From: Haliclystus octoradiatus
Taxonomy: Eukaryota; Cnidaria; Staurozoa; Stauromedusae; Haliclystidae
Assembly (NCBI GenBank): GCA_916610825.1
Contig: OU744452.1
Span: forward strand, 6,253,021 to 6,317,020
Direction: 5' to 3'
Length of the DNA stretch: 64,000 bases
Of the stretch, positions 49,801 through 60,977 are shown one piece after another. Under the pieces are notes generated by a model, which was not told the origin of the DNA, did not search any database, and saw only the letters and a program-made list of their open reading frames with translations. Made by a program: the position numbers and the translations under genes. The first letter of the stretch is position 1. Each line of letters begins with the position of its first letter.

Positions 49801-52283
49801 GTTCGGTATAGCTTCTCCAACTCGAGTAAAAGAGGTTTTTAGACAAAATGGATAACACAATATAGAATGAAATTGAAAAAGTTAAATTTGGATTTTCATC
49901 CGAGGTCAAAAGAGATATCCTTACACATATTTCATCAAAACCTATTTAGCAGATGTTTGGATATAATTCTCAAAAAGTCTATTTTAACGAAAGCAGTTAT
50001 TATTTGTCAAATAATCATGTTGATGTTGCTGAAGAAAATACTGATGCTATGATTTTTTATTGTTGTTGTGGTTATCGGTTTTACTGTTCTTGATGGTAAC
50101 AACATTAAAATTTCTGATAACTGATTATTACATACTTGAATGGATGAGCATTATCTCAAAAAAAAGGAAAAGGTATTTTCTTCCAGTATTTCAGAAAGGC
50201 TCATTAGACAATTTTTATATTTATGCCAATCACAAGCTGCGCCTTCTAGTACCACCTCACAATTACAGCAAAGCGTGTACAAGAACAAAGCATAATTTTC
50301 AAGTTCCTCTGTATAAGACAAAGAGACATTTAGACACCTTCATCATCAAGTATTACCTCACCAATTCATTAATTAATTACTTCTGAGCATATACTTTTTA
50401 TAAAGATAATAATGGGTGAGCGATGTTTTCTTTTAAATATAAATGTATATTTAAGATTAAATAATATATTAAGATTTTAAGATTATATTAAAATTGTTAT
50501 AATAAGCAATTAAACCTTTGATTTTGTAACTTATATGTTGATTTTTATCCTTAGTGTTTATAAAGAAACTATGTAAAGTAGATTGTATTTCAGCCTGCCA
50601 CTGCTGCAATGATTTATTTGAATAAACTATCTATATCTATCTGTTTCGGGGCATTCAATATTACTAATAGAAACATATATACGTTTATCGATGCATTCTG
50701 CAAACATTATTTTATTCCTTCTATACCTGCATGTGAATGCTTCTAGCCATTCGTTGTAGTTATTCCATTGTATTGCTGGTCCCTCGTATGCGCTATTACT
50801 AGGATCTCTTCCAGTCAAAATCTGAAAAAATAAAAGTAATAAGAATGATACTATAGATGATATTATTATAACTATAGTTTAATTTTATAAAAATTGCTAT
50901 CAGATCACCCTAAATATTATTCCTGCAGCATTCTCCTTTTCTCTGGCAGTTTGTTTTTGGCAAGCAGACCAAATAATTAACGTAAAACAGTGCAAAACGC
51001 TTATTAATGGCAGAGAGATAGTATTATCTACTGAAGCAATATTCCAACCTACAATTATACATTCCTAGAATATAATTAATAGAAAAGCATGTGCAGAACG
51101 TCAGAGTTGCATCGATAAAATCAATTAAAGAAGCACATTAACAATCGGTCGCTATACTAGCTCAACATGAATTAATCTTAGCGTCAACTTAAAACTCAAC
51201 GATCAATGTCATTTATGGCCTCAGCACGACTTCAAATTTCAATTTTTCAGCATGACTTCAAGCAAACGAACAATGCTAATGACAAACACGCATGTCATTC
51301 TCCCATTATGAATTGAATTAAATACATTGCATTTTCATTGGCATGGTATAACTTTCAATATATTTACCATCTTTTTTAATGCTCTGTTACCAGCTTGTTC
51401 ATTAAAACATCCCACTGGCTCCATTTTAACAGAACAGCTTTCGACTGATGAATAAAACACAATACCACATCAACCAAATATGTTTTTCCTCATTAATCAA
51501 TTAATTTCATACTGATCTGTCATTTGAATCTGTCACTAGAGTCCGCCCTAGAGGTTTTTCACAGGTTCCAATGAGTTCTTCGAGAATTTTTCAATGAAAA
51601 ATAAATAAAACTTTAAGATGTATTTTGTAAAGACCATGATCCCAGTATGTTTTTTATTGTGCTGCAACAACATGACCCTTGTGATAAAGCTCTGCCGAAT
51701 GATATGCAGATAGCACTTGGATACAGAGCGTCATCTATATGTTCTACTGCACACGAGAATTGCTAATCAGCTCAATCAATCAAAACTTCCTTATCTATTT
51801 CCACGCAATTCTATATTTCTACGGAATAAATGAAATTTTTAATCAGGCAATCTCTGATTATTATTTCATTTGCTGTGAGTAGCACATCAAAAATATAGAA
51901 AATGATAATTTTATGTATACTTCGTCTAATGTGTAGCTATCACGCTATATCTTGCTTTGTTTTATAGTTCACTACCTGTCTGCTTGTTACCAATCTACCT
52001 ACATAGCTACCGCCATACCTATATACCTATATTGTTACCTATCTACCTAGATATAACGTCTGATGATCGTGAAATAAACACGTGAAAGCTGGAGTTACGG
52101 AAAGGCTTTGTCTCATCTTTGTCTCAATTTTATACCTACATATACCTATAGAAGTTTCTATTTTTTATAACTTAAATGGAAATTATCTCTGAAGATATAC
52201 TTACATCCTCCTTGAGCAGAATGCATACACGCAAAAATCACAATGGCACAGTGCCTAGTAGATAAAATAAAAGATAAAAGCAT
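43870..52283 (-). CDS. secreted protein with two WSC-like modules, seven exons, complete
   Basis: Exons (minus strand): 52205-52283, 51368-51444, 50727-50821, 49327-49382, 47301-47456, 45659-45883 and 43870-44057, 876 nt in all, 291 residues. Phases run 1, 0, 2, 1, 1, 1 and every junction has gt/ag. Exon 1 encodes a signal peptide (MLLSFILST then A-I-V-I-F-A-C-M-H-S-A). Module 1 (about 30-152): E-P-V-G-C-F, then F-T-C-R-C-A-D-I-A, G-Y-N-I-I-G-I-H-Y-W, A-E-C-W and N-Y-V-Y-R-I. Module 2 (155-291): E-P-V-G-C-Y, then I-C-R-C-A-H-Q-A, L-Q-F-Y-G-E-C-W-T-G and N-Y-I-Y-R-M. Order and cysteine pattern resemble WSC carbohydrate-binding modules but the long half after ECW is extra, so the family name is tentative. 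Introns hold a SINE, a foldback element, a tRNA gene and a LINE piece. A paralogue lies upstream at 56114-63186. Confidence 0.85.
45403..45616 (+). mobile_element. tRNA-derived SINE, second family, poly(A)-tailed, with 10-bp duplication
   Basis: The head has box A TGGTGTAGTGGTTAAGGCG and box B GGGTTCAATCC, then a short body and an A-rich tail ending in 14 A. The flanks carry a perfect duplication CCCTTTGTAT (45393-45402, 45617-45626), so the insertion is recent. It lies in intron 6 of the WSC-like gene, antisense, about 32 nt from the donor of exon 6. Confidence 0.9.
46076..46897. mobile_element. foldback element with 256-bp terminal inverted repeats
   Basis: The arms 46076-46332 and 46642-46897 are near-perfect reverse complements, beginning TTCATTATACTTAGTAGCGA at the left end. 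The 309-bp centre has part of an open frame (46332-46721 +) without recognisable domain; the frame runs into the right arm, so it is probably not a gene. The element lies in intron 5 of the WSC-like gene. Read outward, each arm carries CTGACGAT followed by a short stem-loop and CGAAACCGTTGC, a motif string seen in Penelope-like and related terminal repeats. Confidence 0.85.
48114..48184 (-). tRNA. tRNA-Lys (anticodon TTT)
   Basis: The 71-nt cloverleaf on the minus strand has acceptor GCCTGGT paired to ATCGGGC, D stem GCTC/GAGC, anticodon stem TCTGA/TCAGA with loop CTTTTAA, and T loop TTCGATC. The D loop is one base short and one T-stem pair is T-T, so it may be slightly degenerate. A TTTT terminator lies 8 nt after the end. 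It sits in intron 4 of the WSC-like gene, on the same strand as that gene. A tRNA-derived SINE head is the alternative, but no SINE body or tail follows. Confidence 0.8.
49860..50643 (+). pseudogene. probable LINE 3' fragment with tandem tail
   Basis: The frame ending at 50386 has a C-terminal segment (H-N-Y-S-K, then T-K-H-N-F-Q-V-P-L-Y-K-T-K-R) like the last part of jockey/CR1-type ORF2 proteins. About 250 bp later the sequence ends in 'gaataaactatctatatcta', a short tandem tail typical of these elements. The part upstream of 50060 is not confidently assigned. It lies in intron 3 of the WSC-like gene, and the tail ends about 84 bp from exon 3. Confidence 0.45.
51960..52060. repeat. CTAC/CTAT-type simple repeat, imperfect
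   Basis: Runs of 'cctacctac', 'catacctatatacctat' and 'tacctatctacctag' in the first intron of the WSC-like gene. Similar shorter runs occur near 52130. Confidence 0.6.
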
Positions 52284-54080
52284 ATTGCAACTAGTTAATA
52301 TGTAAAAATTTGTAATAAGAAACATGATTTACATGATATGGAATAAATAATGAGGATCATTCATCAGAGCGGAAAGATTATATCATAATCCGCGCACGCC
52401 ATAGAACCAGGGCGAAAAGAGAACATGATATATTCAAGTTTTGGAACTGGTATGTATATATAACTCATTTTCACCTACCTATATAGCAAAGTAAATCCCT
52501 TACTCGATGAGCATTAGGGATAAGAATAATAATAGCAATAATAATAATAATGATTAGTTGGATGAATGAAGTCCATAACTCTCTATATTAGATATATATT
52601 ATAGGGACAGCTCCATATGTTTTATCTATAAATTAAATGCTTCCTCGAAGTATTGTGTGTCTAAACAAGATCTAAACTGTTGTAATGGTTTTTAATTTCT
52701 ATTTGAAAATGGCATTTTATTCCATAAAAAGGTGCAGAGAATTTGAAAGATCGTGATAAAGAAAAATTATTGTTTCTTCAAACAAGTTAAATTGAGTTCA
52801 AACAAGAAACATATTTTGCAAGAATGACATTTTTAATGTGTAGATTATGGTGAAATATGGCAAACTATAAACGGTTATTGTTATAAAAAAACGTAACTTT
52901 CTTTGGATTTTAACGATTCAGCACAATGCCTTGCATTTAAAACATTAACCCTCCATTATTTTGCTTAAAATGTCAGCTTTAATAGGTTCTATGCAGATAG
53001 AATGCAAAGTCTCAATTGTCATTTCCTCTTACAGAAATAAATTAATTATATCGATATAATTAGCAGCAGGCAAGCACTTATTTACAGCCATTAGCCGTGG
53101 TCACTATTGCTCAGTGAATATGGAACTGACTTCGTCTGTTATAGCTAGTTCACCACATGAAAATACGTCTCTGCAATGCCATGCCATACAATACTATCTG
53201 TGCGATACTATATTGGTATAATTATATTGACAAAGCAAATGATCTACTGTTTTCATATGTGGTGAACTTAAACCTCTAGAGCAGTCTTGTATTTGAGTTA
53301 TAAATTTAATACAATATACTAGTTCTTTACGTAAGTTTAAAGGGCTATGTGTGCGTAACCTTCTATCACAGGAGTAGTGTCTCAAAGTAATTCATAGGAA
53401 AAGCGTAACGAAATCAATAGTTACGATAGACGATAGATTTGGAATGATTGAAATACTCAATTTGAAAATGTACTGTGAATGGTTGTTGGCTAAAACACAA
53501 ACCTAGGATAATCTATTATATTGTATTAATTGAAACTTACCAAAATATTATATTTGATTCCATTTCAAACCTAAACTGAAAGTATTATCTTTGCCTAGCA
53601 AGAAGACCATTTACCAATGTTTACTGAGTATTAATATTTCAAGTGTAACATTTTCAGATAAGGAATCACATCTTTTTTTCTCTGCTTACGTAAATAAGTG
53701 ATCATAATTATGACCATTAAAATGTTATCACATTCTGTTGTCAGTAGCAACGAATTGCTGCCCTATTAAAATGTTTGTTTTCTCTTATTGATAGAACAAT
53801 GCGGTCGAGATCAGAAGTCATTAGTAAGTGTTATCATTTAACTGATATAGCATTTATTGTAGCTGTGTGTAACTCTGATAGAGCAGCTTTCAATATATAT
53901 AGCTTTAACCTTTCTCTTGCGATGGCTGCTACCTTCTAATACAACTAGATTAAAATCAAATACTTACAATTTATTTTTATCCTTTTATTGTTAATATCAT
54001 AGACTCTTCGAGATGATAGTCTACGACCAATTTTCGGTACAATCTAACATGCCGCGAAGACCCTTTAGACGCAATTCAAC
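52284..54080. other. no gene seen; upstream region of the WSC-like gene
   Basis: AT-rich. It should contain the promoter of the minus-strand gene starting at 52283, but no distinct TATA/initiator pair was recognised. Frame 53194-53385 (-) is unsupported. Confidence 0.4.
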
Positions 54081-54588
54081 AAGATTTCGCATTTCGTTTT
54101 GTTTAATATAATATTGTAGAATTTTATGCAGATTTTAAACTTTCTATTCATTTTTCTGATCAGACGAATATACCTCATTTTATTTCTGCAAATAGATTTA
54201 GTTGTGCAGAGTAAATTTGAAGTCACACATCGGAGAAAATGCAGCACAAAGTTTAGTCATTATCACAAGAACAATAAATGTATTATTATTAATTTCGTCG
54301 CAAATTTAATGACATCAATTTATGTTAATTGCACGCTTATCGCGGGTTGCGGTTTGAAGGGAAGTAATGATTGCATATGTAACGGTTCGTGTCAGAATCG
54401 ACAAATTAACAGGTTTTCGCATTTCGTTTTATTTAATAATATAATGTAGAATTGTATGCATTTTATAATCTTCTATTCATTTTTCTGATCAGAGGAATAT
54501 ATCTCATTTTATTTATAAGAATACATTTAGTTGTGCAGAGGAAATTTGAAATCACATAACGGAGACAATGCAGTACAAAGTTTAGTAA
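54081..54588 (+). repeat. direct repeat pair of about 178 bp with 152-bp spacer
   Basis: 54081-54258 and 54411-54588 share 'ttcgcatttcgtttt', 'tctattcatttttctgatca', 'atctcattttattt', 'ttagttgtgcagag' and 'cacaaagtttagt' in the same order. Frames covering it (54065-54247 -, 54126-54449 +) are by-products. Confidence 0.75.
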
Positions 54589-56113
54589 ACTTATAATGCT
54601 GTAAAGTCCTTGACAACGCAACATTACAGCGCATTAATTTAAGACATAATATCAATCGGTAATGGCTTTTCTATCCTGTTTTGTTCTTTCTAATGCTACG
54701 CGGCTTTCCAGAATTCCAAACATATCAAACAACAATTATTAATTTTGGGTAAATGCTTTCATAACGATCACGGTTAAAATATAAAAGTACTTCTGTAGTC
54801 TTTGCTGTTTTAATAGTTTTTAATAGTGTCGTATAAGGATGTTTTTTTCATATGTGACAAATTATACGTGTCGCCAAAATGATACATGTCATGCTAAGAG
54901 CGTTTCTATATTTCTCAATTATCGGATATCTATTGAAGTTTTGGTATGTTGCTAATCTATTGTTAATTAACGTTTACGTTTTTTATGTTTTCATATGAAT
55001 TAACGAGAATCAAAATAAGCCATGCAACTGCCACACAAAAAGGAACTTCCCCCTTGAACAAAAGTGCCAAAACTCAAGGGTAATATACCACGCAAGCCGT
55101 CACAATACCACAATACCTCTCAGACAAAACCTAAACCACCCTAACTGATCATTTATACAACGCAATACACTGCACAAATCATCGTTTACAAAGAAAAACC
55201 TCATCTGGAAGCAAATACCAAAATGCTTACTATGACATTAAATTGTCCATTCTAGCAGCCCTATAATAATATACAGAAAAAAATGTAACCTAGGCCTAAC
55301 AGAGAAGCCTATAAAGTAACATTCTATTAAACAATAGGACGGAACTGATTTCCAAGTGCAGGCACGAAAATAGTTTTACATTGAGATCTATAAGGATACG
55401 AAGAAAGATTGGCAGTAATTAAGTAGTTCTAAAACTGTACTACCAAAATTCTCCTTCCGTTGATTTTTTTTTTAGTTTTTTTTTAATTTTGAACAGAATG
55501 TAGTTTTTGGAAGATACACACACAAATTATTGATTCCCAAGTTACCAATTCCCAGGTATTGTCGGTAGTGAATAATTGTTATGTTAGATTATGTAGAACC
55601 ATTTTTATACATAATTGGGGTCACTATATGACTGTATGAAATCGATTTGGAGATGATATATCACAAACATTTCAGTATTGAAATCGCCGTTTATCATTGT
55701 ATTATCACTTCAGATATATAGAGCTAGTATATATAGTAATGATTAACATAATAATTTGAATTTAAGGATATAAACGAAATTAGAGTTCATTAGTCATCGA
55801 CCAATAGGTTAGCATGGAAAATAACGAGATTGAGCAATTCTATTTGTATAATATGGTTGGAAAGCAGTCAAATCTAACCAGCAGTGACAGCTAAATTTTT
55901 CCTAACCGTTATGGCGATATAGACAATGGATAATTAAAGTATTGATAGATTAAAATAGTTTAATTCATCTAGTGATTTCAGTTTTCAAAATTGACCTGTC
56001 AATCATCGACTAAAGCAGTTATAGATCTCGAATGAATATCAGCGTAATAACTTCGATGGATATCGGTCATTATCAGCCGATAATCATCTCGCCATCATGA
56101 GCCGTTAATTGTC
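54589..56113. other. no gene seen; 3' flank of the paralogue
   Basis: AT-rich spacer between the two WSC-like genes. No reading frame, tRNA or element end was recognised. Confidence 0.45.
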
Positions 56114-59100
56114 TCATGCTGTAGGAGTTCTGATTTGTCGGTAGATGTAATTCGCATGATCTTTACCAACAGCAATATAAGAATTGTAATTTGCTTTATG
56201 GAAACCCTTCGCCACACATCTGTCACTTCTTCCTTCTTTGTAATACTTTGTTTGGTTTGTAGGTCCTGTCCAGCATTCACCTAATGAATAACACAGAAAT
56301 GTTGTTTCTATATATATATATATATATATGTGTGTCTCTAATTGTTAAATATCTTATCTGTTTTTACAAGTCGAAAGCTGAAAGACGATTAGAGGAATCT
56401 TGAAGCCAACTCTGAGCTTCTAAACATTGTATTATCTCTCGTTTTAAATGAGGTTTGTGTATTTCAAGTTATGTAGGTTATTGCAAGCGTCAACTACACC
56501 AAGGGATAGAAGAACGTAGTGGAAATAGTTTAGTGATTGGCAGACACATAAAAGAGCACACATCAAAAGATTGATGATGTTGTCAACTCATTCAAAGTTT
56601 TAAAACATCGCAGTTCCAAATGGGATTGCCTAGTTTTTGAAATGGTATCCATAAGGGACGGAATTATTTTAAGTATATTTCTTTTATTAATCCACAATTA
56701 GTTTAGTGTAGTTAAATGTTTAAAGTTGTCATATGTATAGAATATAAATTCATTTATTATCTATTCAGCTGGTAAGATTGTTGTTTGCACTTCTCTTGGT
56801 TTAAAATCTTTCGAAAATAAACTTTTTATGGCCATGGAAGAGAATATATATCTATCTAGTTATCTACAAACTTCAACGGAAAGTGATGCCGCCATTTTGG
56901 ATTCGAGCCATGCGGACTCAGCTCCGGCGTTTCTAGGGGACATCACCCCTGTTACCAAGACAACTTCGAACAATATTCTACCACTTTTACATCTTGACAA
57001 AGGTGAGCTTTCTGATGTGTCAATGACCACAAGATACAACAAAAGTTCAACGGAAGATGATGTAAATATAAATGTAAATAAACAATTTATTGCACTTGAA
57101 CAACTGTATCACTCCCAACAACATCAAATCAATATCTTAATGAAGAATGTCATTGACCTGTCACAACAAAACACTGATTTAAAGTATGAAATTGAGCACC
57201 TTAAAAACAATGAGACGTACTTAAACTACCCAGCTATTATTACAGATTCAAGCCACTCTAATATGACATATGCGGAAGCAGTATCTTCAGTTCCTATTGC
57301 AGCTCTAGCCAAACAAATTCAATATGAGCAAAATGCTCAAGAAAAATGCAGATGCAACATTATTGTAACTGGTTTAGAGAAAAGTGATACGCAAACTGAC
57401 ATAGAACTAGTAGAAGAGATGTCAAATGACCTCGGAGTAGATACACCATTACAATCTACTGTCTCTACTGTAATAAGAATCGGCACACTCGAGCCAGGTA
57501 AACCTCAACGCATTGTTATAAAATTGAGTTTTGAAAAGAAACAGCAGCTAATGCAAGTATCTAAGAATCTGCGAACTCTCCCAAAATATAACGGGGTGTT
57601 CATTTCCCTGGATCTTACTCCTACAGAACAAAAACTTTCCTATGACCTAAGATGTGAATTGAGAAAAACGAGACAAGAGCTCCCAAATCTTATTTTCAAA
57701 ATTAGTTCTGGTAAAGTTGTCGAAATCCCCATTCCTGCAGTTTTTGATCAGGATTGACTACACAATCCCGAACAAATTACTTTTACAACTTGTCTATGTC
57801 TACTTGTTATGGACTTCTCAGAACTTGCCCTGAAATTGACCCTTTTCTTGATTCTGATCTAATTATTTTAAACGAAACCTTCCTCAAAGATATTCCAATC
57901 AATTTTCTAAATTATTATGCTTTCAATATAGATGCAAGAGACCCCTTTGGTAATGGTACTTGTCCCCTTGGTGGTTCTATAATTTTGAGCAAAGGTTCAT
58001 TGAACCCCAAACAGCATATCAAACAACAATACTGCATTGGAATTACAACCACCTACAGTAACATTCTTTCGTTTTATTTTCCATCCAACACTCAAATCTC
58101 CACCATATTTTATGAAATATCAAACACATGTAAATTCAAATTTACCTTCAAATATTTTCGGGGATTTTAACTGCTACATTGATTATGGAGTACGTGGAAA
58201 ATCATTAATCAATCATCTGTCAGTCACTGGTTTCTTTATATTAAACAGTAACAATGACTTCACTTATACTTATTCTTCTGGAAACAGTACAATAGATCTT
58301 GTTTTTACGAATTGTACCTCACAAAATGTAATTGATCACCATATTGAACATTTGCTATTGCGTAAACATCATCAATGGTTTTTGTAAATGGACATTTCCA
58401 ATGTCAACTCTGAAGGATGTTCAACCCCGTGGTAGAAAATTAAAAAGAACTGTAAATATTAACGAACTCAGCATACATACCAATTTATCACTTGCTAAAG
58501 ATGCAATAAATAATAGTGATTTAGAAAAAGCATTTACTCTGATCGAAACAGCGCTATTAGATTGTTGTCCTCCTCATGTTAGCACGTCTTATCATCATAA
58601 ACCTTGGTTTGATTCTGAATGTAAATCACAGAAGAAATATGTACTATCTTTATTTGATAAAATAATGCATGGATCAAATGATATTAGCTTGAGATACCAT
58701 TATTCAGACGAGAGAAAGCGCTATCAAAAGTTATTAAAATTCAAAAAGTCAATGTATGAGGAAAAAATGATAATTAAAACTGTTGAACTTTCTACGAAAA
58801 AGCCATGGTTATCATTTAAAAAGTCAAATGAAAAACAGCCATTATCAATTCCCCTGGACACTCTCGTTGGTCATTTTCAAAAACTATTAATTTCATCTGG
58901 TAAATCAGCTCTCTTCGATCATACAACACTTGTTTTGTCGTCTGATGACTGGTACAACATTGTATTTGAAGAAGATGAAGTTCTAGCTGCAATTTTATCT
59001 ACAGCCGATCATAAAACCACTGGTATAGATTGTATTACAAATGAGCATTTAAAACTATCTGTTGAACAACTTTTACCACTTTGGACTATGTTTTTTAATT

Positions 59101-60945
59101 TATGTTTAACTCTTGGAAAAATTCCACAGCGTTGGTGCTGCAGTATAGTTAAGTTATTATTTAAAGGTAAAGGAATTCGAAATGATCCAAATAATTATCG
59201 TGGTATATCTCTTCTCTGTTGCCAATTGAAAGTTCTTACGTCTTTAATGAATGGCCGTTAAAGAAAACATTTTTCACTTAATTCCATTTGAACAGTTTGG
59301 ATTTCAAGAAAGCAGTTTTCAAAACCCAAAGGAGAAAGGCATATGTACGCTTGTTTTGTAGGTTTTACGAAAGCTTTTGATAATGTCACTCGTTCATTAA
59401 TAGATACTAAATTACAGAAAAGTTTTAGAATTGATGGTTTATTTTTACTTTTAGTATCAGATTTCTTGGAAAACAATTTTATTTCTATTGACGATGGTCT
59501 AAACTTTGCAAACCCTGTGGAACAGAATCATGGTGTGGTTCAAGGAGGTTGTTTATCACCGACTTTGTTTATTTTATTTATTGCTGACCTTGCAGAACGA
59601 TTAAGGAACTTTGGCACTGATCTAAAATGTTTATTTTATGCCGACGATTTGGTCTTATACTCTCCCAATAGTAGTTCTGTACAAGATGTGCTTGATATTT
59701 TGTTTGATTGGTGTAATGAAAACCATTTATCAGTGAATCTTGCAAAATCTAAAATTATAAAATTCCGTAAAGGTGGCAGACAAGACAGATGAATTCATGT
59801 ATGGCACTAATAAAGTTGAATTAATAAAGTCCTACACTTATCTTGGAGTATGTTTGCAGCAATCTTTAACTTTTCACCAACATATTACAAACAAGTTTAA
59901 TAAATGCATGATCACTATTGGCGCTTTACAAAATCTGTCACTAGTATCACTACAAACATCTCTAATTATTTTTTATATGAAAGTCGCTCCAATAATCATT
60001 TATGCATTTGAAGTCATAGCTCCTTTTTTTAAAGCACATCAACTGGTGTTTCTAGACAGAGTCAAAGCAGCGTATCTGAAACGAACTCTACGTGTCCATA
60101 CATCATCATCAAATACGTTAATGTTCATTTTCTGCAACACACCTTCTTTCGTCGATGATATTAAAGGCCGCTTTCAATTTCATACCGAATCTGTTGACAC
60201 CTGTCTTAAACAAAGATCTGAGAAAGTTGAACAACTATTATCGAGTGACTACATAAATGCTCCAATTTTAAAATCTTCAGGTTGGCAATCATGCAACCAA
60301 ACAAACCGCAACTATCTCGCTAGACTCTCAGTTCATGGCTTTCATCATGAAATTTGCACCAGGAAAGACTATCATAAACTTCAAGTGAACTGCTTTTGCC
60401 AGGAGTGTAATGGTTTGTGCGAGTAATCTCTACCATATCTTGGATTGTCCATCCATTCAATCTTACATCGGTTTCATCAAAAATAAGGAGCAATTATAAA
60501 AGATAAAAAGAAAACTCCTAACAAATTAATAATAATAATAATCTATATAATAAAATAGGTAGTCCCATAGCCATAATCTCTTGAGTATTTTTCAATAACA
60601 CATATATCTCACATTATCGTACCACATGGTTAAATACATTATATACCTCACTTTGGGAAATATACTGTACTAAATACATTTAAATAACTATATCAACTTG
60701 CTTTATTATAAACATATGATTTTAAACTTATAGAAAATGTATAAAACACAAAAAAAAATCATTTATCTCGCATTGAGATGCAAATATATGACACACATAA
60801 AAGATAAACTTGCAAAACTCTAAAAGCAGAGATGAAAATTAAACTTCAGGTAAATGCTTCTCACGGAAGAACCTGTGCTTACAGGTAGCTTATCATCAAT
60901 GGCAAAAAAAATCGATAAGCGTATATGTTTGCACCCTCTCAAGAT

Positions 60946-60977
<32 letters not shown>

